NCBI RefSeq assembly: GCF_025837155.1
Contig: NZ_CP107549.1
Location: forward strand, 3,286,001 to 3,350,000
Length of the DNA stretch: 64,000 nt
Source: Pseudomonas sp. Z8(2022)
GTDB lineage: Bacteria; Pseudomonadota; Gammaproteobacteria; Pseudomonadales; Pseudomonadaceae
Direction: 5' to 3'
Numbering within the stretch: position 1 is the first letter of the stretch; every line of letters starts with the position of its first letter. The notes beneath the pieces are model-generated. The model was not told where the DNA came from, did no database searches, and was given only the letters and a program-made list of their open reading frames with translations. This document shows, piece after piece, positions 36,135-45,208 of the stretch. Both the position numbers and the translations under genes were made by a program.

Positions 36135-36185
36135 AGCCCGGCTGTCATCCGGGCTACGCCAGTCAGCCCGGATGACAGCCGGGCT
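36135..36185. repeat. Perfect 21 bp inverted repeat between atoB and atoE
   Basis: The 21-mer starting AGCCCGGCTGTCATCC at 36135-36155 is repeated exactly inverted at 36165-36185, with a nine-base loop. Each arm itself forms the GTAGCCCGG...CCGGGCTAC-type small hairpin seen widely in Pseudomonas. TTTATC follows, so it may also work as a weak terminator. Confidence 0.65.
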
Positions 36186-36274
36186 TTATCATGTCCCCTG
36201 CAACTCGAAGGCGTAGCCAACCTCCAATACCTGGTTAAAGCCCTTACACAACCATAAGAAAGAGGCATCACCCC

Positions 36275-37618
36275 ATGTTCAACACCCTCACTCGCATGAG
36301 CGTGAGCCTGGTACAGAAGTACCTGCCCTCACCGTTCGTTTTCTCTGCGCTCCTGACCTTGGGCGTTCTGCTCGCCGGTATCCTCTCCACCGGCCAGTCA
36401 TTGCCAGCCATGGTGCAGCACTGGAGCGGCGGCTTCTGGACGCTGCTCGGCTTCGCCATGCAGATGGCACTGATCTTCGTCACCGGTCACGCCCTGGCCA
36501 GCGCGCCGATCATCAACCGTCACCTCGACCGTCTGGCCGGCATGGCGCGCACACCGGGCCAGGCGATCATCATGGTCACCCTGGTGGCGCTGGTCGGCTG
36601 CTGGGTCAACTGGGGCTTTGGCCTGGTCATCGGCGCCGTGTTCGCGCGCGCCCTGGCGCGCAAGGTCGATGGTGTCGACTACCCGCTGCTGGTGGCCTCG
36701 GCCTACTCGGGTTTCCTGGTCTGGCATGGCGGACTGGCCGGCTCCATCCCGTTGTCCATGGCCACTGGCGGGCCGGACCTGGCGCGTATTACCGCTGGTG
36801 TGCTGAGCGACCCGGTGAGCATCACCGAAACCCTGTTCAGCCCGCTGAACCTGACCATCGTGGCCCTGCTGTTCATCGGCCTGCCACTGCTCAACCGCGC
36901 CATGCACCCGCGCCAGGGCGCCAAGGTGGCCGACCCGGCCAAGCTGGTGGAAGCGCGCGCCGAACTGCCGGCCCGCGAAACCCCGGCGCAGCGCCTGGAC
37001 GACAGCCGTATTCTCGGCCTCGCCCTGGTGGCCATGGCCGGTATCTACCTGTTCAACCACTTCGCCAGCAAGGGCTTCGTCCTCGGCCTGGATGTGGTCA
37101 TCGCCATCTTCCTGTTCAGCGGCCTGCTGATGCACGGCACCCCGGAGCGCTACATGCGCGCAGTGGACGAGAGCGTGCGCGGCATCGGCGGCATCGTCCT
37201 GCTGTTTCCCTTCTACGCCGGGATCATGGGCATGATGATGGGCGCCAATGCCGAGGGCATCTCCCTCGGGCGGCAGATCACCGAAGCATTCATTTCCTGG
37301 TCGTCGGCCGACACCTTCCCGCTGCTGGCCTTCCTCAGCGCCGGCGTGGTCAACGTGTTCGTACCCTCCGGTGGCGGCCAGTGGGCCGTGCAAGGCCCGA
37401 TCATGCTGCCGGCTGCGCAGGCACTGGGCGTCTCGCCAACCGTCACCGCCATGGCGATTGCCTGGGGTGACGCCTGGACCAACATGATCCAGCCGTTCTG
37501 GGCGCTGCCACTGCTCGGCATCGTCGGCCTCGGCGCCCGCGACATCATGGGCTACTGCCTGATCATGCTGCTGTACTCGGGCGTGGTGATCAGCGGTGCG
37601 TTCTACTTCCTCGGCTGA
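36275..37618 (+). CDS. atoE: Short-chain fatty acid transporter AtoE
   Basis: 447 residues with 11-12 membrane spans. AtoE features are an amphipathic start (MFNTLTRMSVSLVQKYLPSP), GCWVNWGFGLVIGAVFAR, SAYSGFLVWHGGLAGSIPL and VNVFVPSGGGQWAVQGP. It imports acetoacetate or short-chain acids across the inner membrane, feeding ScoAB and AtoB. The gene is last in the series, 156 bp after atoB. An A-rich ATAAGAAAGAGG leader is only a partial Crc-like match. Confidence 0.9.
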   Translation: MFNTLTRMSVSLVQKYLPSPFVFSALLTLGVLLAGILSTGQSLPAMVQHWSGGFWTLLGFAMQMALIFVTGHALASAPIINRHLDRLAGMARTPGQAIIMVTLVALVGCWVNWGFGLVIGAVFARALARKVDGVDYPLLVASAYSGFLVWHGGLAGSIPLSMATGGPDLARITAGVLSDPVSITETLFSPLNLTIVALLFIGLPLLNRAMHPRQGAKVADPAKLVEARAELPARETPAQRLDDSRILGLALVAMAGIYLFNHFASKGFVLGLDVVIAIFLFSGLLMHGTPERYMRAVDESVRGIGGIVLLFPFYAGIMGMMMGANAEGISLGRQITEAFISWSSADTFPLLAFLSAGVVNVFVPSGGGQWAVQGPIMLPAAQALGVSPTVTAMAIAWGDAWTNMIQPFWALPLLGIVGLGARDIMGYCLIMLLYSGVVISGAFYFLG

Positions 37619-37887
37619 CCAGGCAGCTAGGCCTTGCAGGGTGGGCTGGGCGGCGATCCGCTTCAGCCCACGCTGACCAACCCAGGTGGGCTAAAGCCCA
37701 CCCCACTGGCTGAACGTTCACTTTTTTTACCCTCTCGCGATCAACTCCCTGTGAAGCCTCGCGAGCTAGAGCGATGCAAGGCAGAAGGAGGCGAGCAACG
37801 GTCGGAGTCGCGGGCGACTGTACTCTTGTACATGAGCATTGCTAGCTTGCTTCTAACGCAGCAGCGCCGACTCGCAGCAGGCCGAAC
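37619..37887. repeat. Gap with a diverged copy of the 34 kb repeat
   Basis: No gene is seen. 37755-37881 shares CAAGGCA, AGGCGA, GGAGT, CTGTA, ATGAGCATT and TTNTAACGC in the same order and spacing as the element at 33999-34140, but its ends are less matched (CTCGCGAGC at left, ACTCGCAGCAGG at right). A second feature is GTGGGCTGGGCGGC...GCCCACGCTG with GTGGGCTAAAGCCCACCC (37641-37700), small hairpins that may end atoE transcription. Confidence 0.5.
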
Positions 37888-40494
37888 TCAATCCCCCATC
37901 AGCCCCTGCGCCTTGGCCATGGCCACGGCCTGGGTGCGCCGCTGCACACCGAGCTTCACGTTGATCCGCCGCGCATGGGTCTTGACCGTGTGCAGCGAGA
38001 TGAACAGGCGATCGGCGATTTCCTGGTTGGAACAGCCCTGCGCGATCAGCTGCAGTACAGCCAGCTCGCGCGAGCTGAGCAGTGCGGTCCCGGCGCTGGC
38101 CGGTTGATCCAGCGCCGACGATGGCTCGAACAGACGCTGGTGCAGGTTCTGCCCGGTCTCACCCGGCAGCATGCGTTCCAGCCATTGCGGCTGGCGTTGC
38201 TGCAGATCCTGCAGAGGCCGCAACAGACGCAGTTGCCGTGCCTCGCCGATGGCCTGCTGCAACAGCTCATCGGCCTGCTCCAGCTGCCCCTGCGCCAGTA
38301 GCGCCTCAGCCAGGCTGACCCGACACTCGCAGGCCAGGGTGCGATGGCCGGCAAGCTGGCTTTCATCCAGCAGCAGGCGCAACGCATGTTCGGCGGCAGC
38401 CTGATGGCCGAGCAGCAGATCGCTGATCGCCAGGCTGTGGCGCAAGCGCGGCAGCAGGTCGTAGAACTCGGAGGGCGCCAGCTGCTGGCGCTGCTGCAAC
38501 TGTTGCAGGGTCTGCGCGAGCAGTTCACGCGCACGTCCCGTCTGTCCCTGACGCATCAGCAAACGCCCGGTCTGCAACTGCAGCACGCAGCGGTAACGCA
38601 CCTCCGGCACCCGCGACCACTGCATCACCCGCTCGGCCTTCTGCAGCCACTGGTGCGCCTCTTCGAGGTCACCACGACTCTCGGCCAGCTCCAGCAGCCC
38701 CAGGTAGCCGGAAATGATGTAGGCATCCTCGCAATGCTCGGCTTCCTGCAGCCCCAGGCGATACGCCTGCTGCGCCTCCTCATCCAGTCCCTGGCGCGCC
38801 AGCAGGCTGGCCCGTACCAGCAGCAGGCGGGCGACCACCGGGCTGTGGCTGAAACCTTCACGCAGCAGTGCCAGCGTCTGCTCGGCCAGCTCGACTGCAC
38901 GCCCGGTCTCGCCGCGCATCTTCAGCAGCAGGCAATGATCGGTAATGAGCAGGGCTTCGTAAATCAGGCTGCCATTCAGCCGCGCCAGTCGCAGGCCCTG
39001 GTCCAGCGCCTGCTTGGCCTGGTCCAGAGCGTGCTCGGCCATATGCTGCTGGGCCAGCGCCTGGTAACAGAGCACGCTCTGCGACCAGCTGCCCTCGTCC
39101 AGCATCTGCAGCGCCTCCTGGCAGTGCAGCCGCGCATCGCGACGCCCACACTGACGCGCCAGCACGCCCGACAGCGCCTGCCAATGGGCGATCAGCTTGC
39201 GCTGACGCCGCTCATCGGGTTGCGGCATGAAATGCGCCAGCCCCTTGATGCAGGCGCTGGCCTCGTCGAAACGGGCGCAGATGATCAAAGCCCAGGCCTG
39301 CAGCACGATCAGCCGCGGCGAACTGGCGAACAACCAGTCCGGCAGCTCCGCGCGCCATTGCAGCAGTTGCGCGACCGAGTGGCCCTGCAGCAACTGTTCC
39401 TGATCGAAGCGCTGCAGATAGTTGACCGCGACCTCGACCTGCCCCGCCTGCAGGGCATGCTCGACCGCCTCGCGGACGTCGCCATGCTGGGCGAACCACT
39501 GACAGGCGCGCACATGAATCGAGGCCGGCACCGGTGCCCCCGGCAGGCGCCGCAGCACCTCGGCCAGCGGCCGCCACAGGCGGAACCAGGTGCCGCTGCT
39601 GTCGAGACAGCGCACGAACAACTGACGTCGCTGCAGCTCGCTCGGCAGCTCGGCACCACGGCCGTCCAGCAGATGCTCGCAGAGCGACAGGGAAAAACGC
39701 GGCAACAAGGCCAGCGCATGCAGATCGCTGCGCAACTCCTGGTCCAGATCGTCCAGTACCTCACGCTGCACATAGTCGCGCAGCACCGGACAGCCATCGT
39801 GCAAGCGCTGACGCAGCGCGTCTTCGTCGGCATCGAGCAGCAGCAGACGAATCGCCGCCAGCCAGCCTTCGCTGCGCGCCAGCAACGTCTGCCGCAGATC
39901 ATCGGCCATCCCGACCTGCAGGGCCGCCAGCAGCTCGCTCAGTCCGGCCTCATCCAGCGCCAGCTCTTCGCCCTTGAGCTCCAGCAGGTCACCCTGCAGC
40001 AGCAGGCGCGGCAGGTTCCAGGCTGGTGTACGGCGGCTGGCGACCCACCAGGTGACATGCGCCGGCGCTGCGGCGAACAGACGGTCGAGGCAGGCATCGA
40101 GCGCTTCGTCGGCCTGCCGCGGATAGTCGTCGATAAAGATCCACAGACGTCCCGAGCGCTCATGCAGATGATCGATCAGTACGCTTTCGCTGACCTCCTC
40201 GCCCGGCACCTGCATGGCTGCGGCCAGCCGCCTACACAGTTGCGCCGGCGTCAGGCTGCGCCCGGCGAGATCGAGCCAGACCCGCCCGACGGCGGCTGGC
40301 GTCTGCCGCGCGCACTGGCCGAGCAGCACGCTCTTGCCGGTACCAGCGGGCGCGCACAGCAGGCGCAGGCGCGACTCGCTGGCGAGCAGGCGCTGCTGCA
40401 AGGCGGGTCTGGACACAACGCATGGCGGCAGCCGCGGTAGATCGACAGGTTGCGCCTGCAGCGCAGTCGGGCGGGCGATGGCAAGGGTCGGCAT
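37888..40494 (-). CDS. MalT-like LuxR-family ATP-dependent regulator
   Basis: 868 residues from the ATG at 40494 (MPTLAIARPTALQAQPVDLP). Order: Walker A APAGTGKS at about 48-55 and a STAND-type NTPase with LWIFIDDYPRQ (Walker B), a winged helix and long TPR-like helical array (about 350-780, rich in AxxLLxQG repeats), and a C-terminal LuxR HTH (LLSSRELAVLQLIAQGCSNQ with HTVKTHARRINVKLG). MalT, AlkS and related LAL regulators need ATP and an inducer. It is on the same strand as, and about 170 bp downstream of, the DUF1329 gene, so control of that pair is plausible. Confidence 0.85.
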   Translation of the reverse strand: MPTLAIARPTALQAQPVDLPRLPPCVVSRPALQQRLLASESRLRLLCAPAGTGKSVLLGQCARQTPAAVGRVWLDLAGRSLTPAQLCRRLAAAMQVPGEEVSESVLIDHLHERSGRLWIFIDDYPRQADEALDACLDRLFAAAPAHVTWWVASRRTPAWNLPRLLLQGDLLELKGEELALDEAGLSELLAALQVGMADDLRQTLLARSEGWLAAIRLLLLDADEDALRQRLHDGCPVLRDYVQREVLDDLDQELRSDLHALALLPRFSLSLCEHLLDGRGAELPSELQRRQLFVRCLDSSGTWFRLWRPLAEVLRRLPGAPVPASIHVRACQWFAQHGDVREAVEHALQAGQVEVAVNYLQRFDQEQLLQGHSVAQLLQWRAELPDWLFASSPRLIVLQAWALIICARFDEASACIKGLAHFMPQPDERRQRKLIAHWQALSGVLARQCGRRDARLHCQEALQMLDEGSWSQSVLCYQALAQQHMAEHALDQAKQALDQGLRLARLNGSLIYEALLITDHCLLLKMRGETGRAVELAEQTLALLREGFSHSPVVARLLLVRASLLARQGLDEEAQQAYRLGLQEAEHCEDAYIISGYLGLLELAESRGDLEEAHQWLQKAERVMQWSRVPEVRYRCVLQLQTGRLLMRQGQTGRARELLAQTLQQLQQRQQLAPSEFYDLLPRLRHSLAISDLLLGHQAAAEHALRLLLDESQLAGHRTLACECRVSLAEALLAQGQLEQADELLQQAIGEARQLRLLRPLQDLQQRQPQWLERMLPGETGQNLHQRLFEPSSALDQPASAGTALLSSRELAVLQLIAQGCSNQEIADRLFISLHTVKTHARRINVKLGVQRRTQAVAMAKAQGLMGD

Positions 40495-40610
40495 GGCAGC
40501 GGTTCTCTCTGTTTGTCGTTGTTGAACCACCCGCCGATGGTACCCCGATCACCGCCCACGACCACCCCTTGACGCTTATGGCGCGAGATTCACGGGAGAG
40601 GGGCAGGCAC

Positions 40611-40644
40611 AAAAAAGCCGGTGACGCACTGGGCGCCACCGGCT
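40611..40644 (-). terminator. Rho-independent terminator after the DUF1329 gene
   Basis: On the minus strand AGCCGGTG (40644-40637) pairs with CACCGGCT (40623-40616), followed by TTTTT. It lies about 20 bp after the DUF1329 stop and separates that pair from the MalT-like gene. Confidence 0.85.
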
Positions 40645-40663
40645 TGTTCAGGCGGCAGTCGGG

Positions 40664-42037
40664 TCAGCGAACGCCGGCGTTACGCAGTGCGGCCGGGGTG
40701 AAGTCCTTGGCCGAGGCCTGGGTGCCGTACTGCACCGCGGAGCGTTCCTCGTTGGCCATGCCGATGGCGATGTAGCGGCCAGCGATCACGTCGTAGAGGG
40801 CTTCCAGCGCGTACACCGGGATCTTCTTGTCGTACTGCTGGAACAGCAGCGCCTCGCCGACACGCCAGAGCTGACCACGACCGTCGTAATGCTCGGACAT
40901 GGCGATCTGCCAGGAATCCTCATCGACGAAGAAGCGACGCTTGGCGTAGATGTTGCGCTCGCCGCTCTTCAGCGTGGCTTCCACTTCCCATACCCGGTGC
41001 AGCTCGTAGCGCGCCAGGTCCTGGTTGATATGGCCGGCCTTGAGGATGTCGCTGTACTTCACCTGCGGCGAGGCCAGGCGGAAGTTGTTGTAGGGGATGA
41101 ACGCCTCGCGCTTGCCCACCAGCTTCCAGTCGTAACGATCCGGCGCACCGCTGAACATGTCGAAGTTGTCGGTGGTGCGCAGGCCGTCGGCGGCAGTACC
41201 CGGACCGTCGTAGGCTACCTGCGGAGCGCGGCGCACACGGCGCTGACCGGCGTTGTAGATCCACGCCATGCGCGGCTCGCGCACCTGGTCGAGCGAGTCG
41301 TGCACCAGCAGCACGTTGCCGGCCAGACGCGGCGGCGCGGTGACCCGCTGCTTGAACAGCAGCAGGGTGTTCTCGGCCTTGGCCGGATCGATGTCCGGCA
41401 GGTCGTCGGGCACCGCCACCTCATCCTCGAAGTTCACCAGGGTGTAGGAGCCGTTGGTCTGCGGCGAGGCCTGGACGATGCTGCGCTTGAGGTTGCCGCC
41501 GCGATAACGGGTGATGTGGTTCCACACCACTTCCAGACCGTTCTGCGGGATCGGGAAGGCGTAGTAGCGGCTGTGCTTGAAGTTGGTCAGGCCGTTGCCC
41601 CCCTCCACCAGCCCGGTGTTCAGCGCGCTGGTTCTGGCAGCCTCGTAGATACGATCCGGCACGGCCGCGCTGCGATGGGTCGGATAGACCGGCATTCGGT
41701 AGCTTTCCGGATAGCGCTGGAACATCGCCAGCTGGCCGGCGGTAAGGCGGTCGCGGTACTGGTCCAGGTTCTGCGCAGTGATGGTGAACAGCGGCTGCTC
41801 GCCGGCAAAGGGATCACTCAGAAAGCCACGGGCATCGACCTGCCCGGCGTCGCTGGCCAGGCCGCCGGTCCAGGCCGGGATGGTACCGGCATTGTTGCCG
41901 GCCATCTCCGCGCCCAGCGGGGTCAGGCTGGTACCGAGCTTGGCTGCTTCCTGTTCACTGACCGCAGCGAGCACGCTACCGGCCAGCAGGCTCAGGGACA
42001 GCGCGCCAAGCATCTTCAGGGTTGTATTCATCTGCAT
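40664..42037 (-). CDS. DUF1329 outer-membrane-associated protein
   Basis: 457 residues with a signal peptide (MNTTLKMLGALSLSLLAGSV, cut near VLAAVS). DUF1329 marks are AAKLGTSLTPLGAEMAGN, GTIPAWTGGL, FPIPQNGLEVVWNHITRYRG, AYDGPGTAADGLRTTDNFDM with FSGAPDRYDW, and a LolA/LolB-like beta fold. Function in the family is unproven; links to hydrophobic compound uptake, steroid use and envelope lipids have been proposed. It follows the DUF1302 gene by 21 bp, the standard pairing. Confidence 0.85.
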   Translation of the reverse strand: MQMNTTLKMLGALSLSLLAGSVLAAVSEQEAAKLGTSLTPLGAEMAGNNAGTIPAWTGGLASDAGQVDARGFLSDPFAGEQPLFTITAQNLDQYRDRLTAGQLAMFQRYPESYRMPVYPTHRSAAVPDRIYEAARTSALNTGLVEGGNGLTNFKHSRYYAFPIPQNGLEVVWNHITRYRGGNLKRSIVQASPQTNGSYTLVNFEDEVAVPDDLPDIDPAKAENTLLLFKQRVTAPPRLAGNVLLVHDSLDQVREPRMAWIYNAGQRRVRRAPQVAYDGPGTAADGLRTTDNFDMFSGAPDRYDWKLVGKREAFIPYNNFRLASPQVKYSDILKAGHINQDLARYELHRVWEVEATLKSGERNIYAKRRFFVDEDSWQIAMSEHYDGRGQLWRVGEALLFQQYDKKIPVYALEALYDVIAGRYIAIGMANEERSAVQYGTQASAKDFTPAALRNAGVR

Positions 42038-42058
42038 TCCTCAACTGATCCTGATGGC

Positions 42059-43852
42059 CTAGAAGCTCACGCCGAAGCTGAGCGCCAGGAAGTCGCGGTC
42101 GACCGCGATGTTGTAATCGCCGCCAAAGAAGTCGGTGTACGACAGGCTGGCGGTGTAGGTATTGCGATAGTCGGCGTCGATGCCGATGCTCACGGCCTTG
42201 CTGCCTTCGTTGAACAGGCCGTTGGGGCCGTAGCCGTCGACGTCATGCGACCAGGAGATGTTCGGCTTGAGGTTGACCCCGGCGAACACGTTGCTGTACT
42301 CCCACAGGCCGCGCACGCGGTAGCCCCAGGAGGTGCTGGTGACGAAACCGTGGGTGTCACCCTCGAAGCCGTAGGCACCGAACAGCGAATCGCGGCCGTA
42401 GCGCATCTTGTCGCGGCTCTCCAGACCGCCGACGTGAGCCATGCCGATCTCGCCCACCAGAGTGAAGCGGCCGGCACCCATGACCTGATCGAAGAAGTGG
42501 GTGAAGGTGGTCTGCACCTGGGTCACTTCCTTGCGCCGGTAGCCGATGTTGTCCTCGCCCGGCCCAGCACTGACTGGCGAGGTGCCCGGTGCGATGGGGT
42601 TGACCAGGCTCAGGGTCAGGTCCGTGGTGTTGATCTGCAGCGGCATGTTCGGCCGGTAACTGATCTCGCCGCTCCACGCGGTACCGGTAGGCAGGGTGGT
42701 GGAGAAGCTCGCACCGTACAGGCGAATGTCCTCGGGGTAGTCGAGGAAGTAGCGGCCGTTGCCGAGCATCACGCTCTGCGCCAGGCCGGCGCCGCTGCCC
42801 GGCACGATGCCTTCGGCGGTGCCGATGATCCCGGGCAGGGCTGCCAGGGTCGCCAGGCCGGCGTTCTGCGTACCGACGATGGGCGTGCGACTGTGGTAGT
42901 TCATGAAGTACAGGCCGTACTCGGTCTCGTCGCCCAGCCAGCGCAGGGCAACACCCCACTGTCCGCTGTCGCGGGCGTCACGGTCGCCGGCACGGGGAAT
43001 GATCACGCCCTCGTCATCGACCCGGAAGCCCTGGCCGGCGCCGGCAGCCACTGGCTCGAGCCCGGCGATGGCCGGAGAGCCGACGTGGTAACCGCTGTCG
43101 CAGCCATCGGCCGCCACATCGGCGGTGGAGAAGAAGGTGCCGCAGTTGTCGGCGATGGTCTGGTCCCACTCCAGCTGATAGAAGGCCTCCATGCTCAGGC
43201 GGTCGGTCAGGCCCTGCGACAGATAGAGCATGTTGACCGGGATCAGACCTTCCTTGATCTCGGCGCCGGGACGGCGGAAGGCAGCCGCGTCGATCGGGTT
43301 GATCGAGTTGATGCTATTGCCGATGAAGGTGCTCTCGCCCCAGCTCACCACCTGCTTACCGACACGCACTGTACCCGGCAGATCGCCGATGGCGTAGTTG
43401 TGGTAGATGAAAGCATCGAGGATTTCCGCCCCGGCGGACTTGGCGCCCTCCTTGCGGTTGTGATCGTCGATGTCCTTGAACAGGCGGTGCTCGTCCTTGA
43501 GTTCGAAGTCGTACCAGTACTTGCCACGCACGAACACACCGGTATCGCGATAGCGCAACTCAAGGTCGTGGATGCCCTTGAAGATCTTCGAGAAGGTCTC
43601 GCCCTTCTTGAAGTTCAGCCGGCCGTCGTCACCGGTCTGCGACTGGCCCTGGCCGCCGTTGTTGGGGCCGATCAGGTCACGATCCGGGCTGCGCATCGAC
43701 CAGCTGGCACCGACCGACAGCGAGCTGTCGAACTGCCCCTCGATCTCACCGATATTGAAATTGACGGCCTGTGCCGGGGCGGCGAAACCGACGGCAACGG
43801 CCAAAGCCAAGGTGTGCGGCTGGAATAGTCCGGGCCCTGTTGTTCTTGTCAT
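42059..43852 (-). CDS. DUF1302 outer membrane protein
   Basis: 597 residues with a signal peptide cut near AQAVNFNIGEIEGQF. The rest is Gly- and aromatic-rich beta strands with DUF1302 marks: GASWSMRSPDRDLIGPNNGG, VRVGKQVVSWGESTFIGNSI and NSINPIDAAAFRRPGAEIKE, ending LALSFGVSF, a typical C-terminal strand for an outer-membrane barrel. Partner of the DUF1329 protein in one operon. It may form a channel or substrate-binding barrel for hydrophobic compounds. The substrate is not readable. Confidence 0.85.
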   Translation of the reverse strand: MTRTTGPGLFQPHTLALAVAVGFAAPAQAVNFNIGEIEGQFDSSLSVGASWSMRSPDRDLIGPNNGGQGQSQTGDDGRLNFKKGETFSKIFKGIHDLELRYRDTGVFVRGKYWYDFELKDEHRLFKDIDDHNRKEGAKSAGAEILDAFIYHNYAIGDLPGTVRVGKQVVSWGESTFIGNSINSINPIDAAAFRRPGAEIKEGLIPVNMLYLSQGLTDRLSMEAFYQLEWDQTIADNCGTFFSTADVAADGCDSGYHVGSPAIAGLEPVAAGAGQGFRVDDEGVIIPRAGDRDARDSGQWGVALRWLGDETEYGLYFMNYHSRTPIVGTQNAGLATLAALPGIIGTAEGIVPGSGAGLAQSVMLGNGRYFLDYPEDIRLYGASFSTTLPTGTAWSGEISYRPNMPLQINTTDLTLSLVNPIAPGTSPVSAGPGEDNIGYRRKEVTQVQTTFTHFFDQVMGAGRFTLVGEIGMAHVGGLESRDKMRYGRDSLFGAYGFEGDTHGFVTSTSWGYRVRGLWEYSNVFAGVNLKPNISWSHDVDGYGPNGLFNEGSKAVSIGIDADYRNTYTASLSYTDFFGGDYNIAVDRDFLALSFGVSF

Positions 43853-44047
43853 GCGGGTCTCCTGAAGTGGGGGTGCAACTGCAGGAAACCCTACGCAGCG
43901 ACCCCACCTCGGATAAGCGCACCAAGGAGGGATTTCACCTGTCGCCCGAAAGGATGAATGCCGCCCTGACGCGGGCGTACGCGAGCCGACCTCAACTTGC
44001 TGAATGACGGATCATCAAAGGGACAGGGAACTTTATGGCGGACAGGC

Positions 44048-45208
44048 TCAGCGCCAGCGATCGAGCAGGTTCACCGCCAGGCGGTCCAGCCAGCCCCACA
44101 GCCGTTGCTGCGTGCGGCGCCACCAGGGCCGCTGGCGCCAGTCGTCGAGCGTGATTTCGCGGCTGTTGGCGAAGTCGTCGATGAAGCTCGCCGCCACCGC
44201 CTGGGTCAGACCTGGGTCGAGCGCCTCGACGTTGGCGTCGAGGTTGAAGCGCAGGTTCCAGTGGTCGAAGTTGCACGAACCGACACTGACCCAGTCGTCC
44301 ACCAGCACCATCTTCAGATGCAGGAAACGCGGCTGGTATTCGAAGATGCGCACACCGGCCCTGAGCAGCTTGGGGTAGTAGCGCTGACCGGCGAAACGCA
44401 CCGGCGGATGGTCGGTATTGCGCCCGGCCAGCAGCAGGCGCACCTCGACACCACGGGCCGCAGCACGGCGCAGGGCTCGGCGGATCTTCCAGGTGGGCAG
44501 AAAGTACGGCGTCGCCAGCCAGACGCGCTGTCTGGCGCCCTTCAGCGCACGCAGCAATGAAAGCACGATGTCACGATGCTGCGCCGCATTGGCGTAGGCC
44601 ACCCGCCCCAGGCCGACACCGGCTGGCGGACATTCGGGCAGGCTCAGCGCAACCGGCTGGTGGCTCGGGCGCCAGGAAAAACGCGCATGCCAGAGCTGTT
44701 CGAACAGCTGCTGCCAGTCGCCCACCAGCGGCCCCTCGATTTCCACCATGACTTCGTGCCAGGGACTGGGGGCCTCATCCGGCAGCCAGAATTCGTCGGT
44801 GGAGCCGGTGCCTCCGACATAGGCCAGGCACTGATCCACCAGCAACAGCTTGCGGTGATCGCGATGAAAATTGCGCATGCCCCGCCGCCAGCGCAGCGGG
44901 TTGTACCAGCGCAGCTGTACCCCCGCAGCCAGCATGCGCTCACGCAGCACGGCGCCCAGCCCCGCCGCGCCATAGGCATCGAACAGGCCACGCACCGTGA
45001 TGCCTCGCTCGGCTGCCCGGCACAGGGCATCGACCAGGCGCTCGCTGCAGCGGCCGTCCTCGATCAGGTACAGCTCGATTTCCACCTGCTGGCGGGCGCC
45101 GTCGATGGCCGCCAGCATGCGCGGAAAGAACGCCGGCCCGTCCAGCAGCAACTCGAAGCGATTGCCGCCGCGCCAGGGAAAGATGCGACCGCGCGCGTGC
45201 ACGCTCAA
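44048..45208 (-). CDS. Phospholipase D-family cardiolipin synthase-like protein (ClsB type)
   Basis: 386 residues without N-terminal membrane spans, like ClsB. Two HKD sites are present: HRKLLLVDQ with GGTGSTDEFW (about 120-140), and HLKMVLVDDWVSVGSCNFDH near 300. PLD-type synthases join phospholipids to make cardiolipin or related lipids at the inner membrane. The C-terminus is Trp/Arg-rich (RQRPWWRRTQQRLWGWLDRL). Its start overlaps the yceI stop by 4 bp, so the two are coupled, possibly as an envelope pair. Confidence 0.88.
   Translation of the reverse strand: MSVHARGRIFPWRGGNRFELLLDGPAFFPRMLAAIDGARQQVEIELYLIEDGRCSERLVDALCRAAERGITVRGLFDAYGAAGLGAVLRERMLAAGVQLRWYNPLRWRRGMRNFHRDHRKLLLVDQCLAYVGGTGSTDEFWLPDEAPSPWHEVMVEIEGPLVGDWQQLFEQLWHARFSWRPSHQPVALSLPECPPAGVGLGRVAYANAAQHRDIVLSLLRALKGARQRVWLATPYFLPTWKIRRALRRAAARGVEVRLLLAGRNTDHPPVRFAGQRYYPKLLRAGVRIFEYQPRFLHLKMVLVDDWVSVGSCNFDHWNLRFNLDANVEALDPGLTQAVAASFIDDFANSREITLDDWRQRPWWRRTQQRLWGWLDRLAVNLLDRWR

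Noticed and set aside
38344..40440. Very long plus-strand open frame opposite the MalT-like gene
   Set aside because: It is the GC-rich shadow of the minus-strand gene: Gln/Leu/Arg-rich, no domain, no ribosome site.
40889..43828. 979-codon plus-strand frame opposite DUF1329/DUF1302
   Set aside because: It spans two real genes and their gap, is Val/Ala/His-rich and has no family features; a codon-bias shadow.
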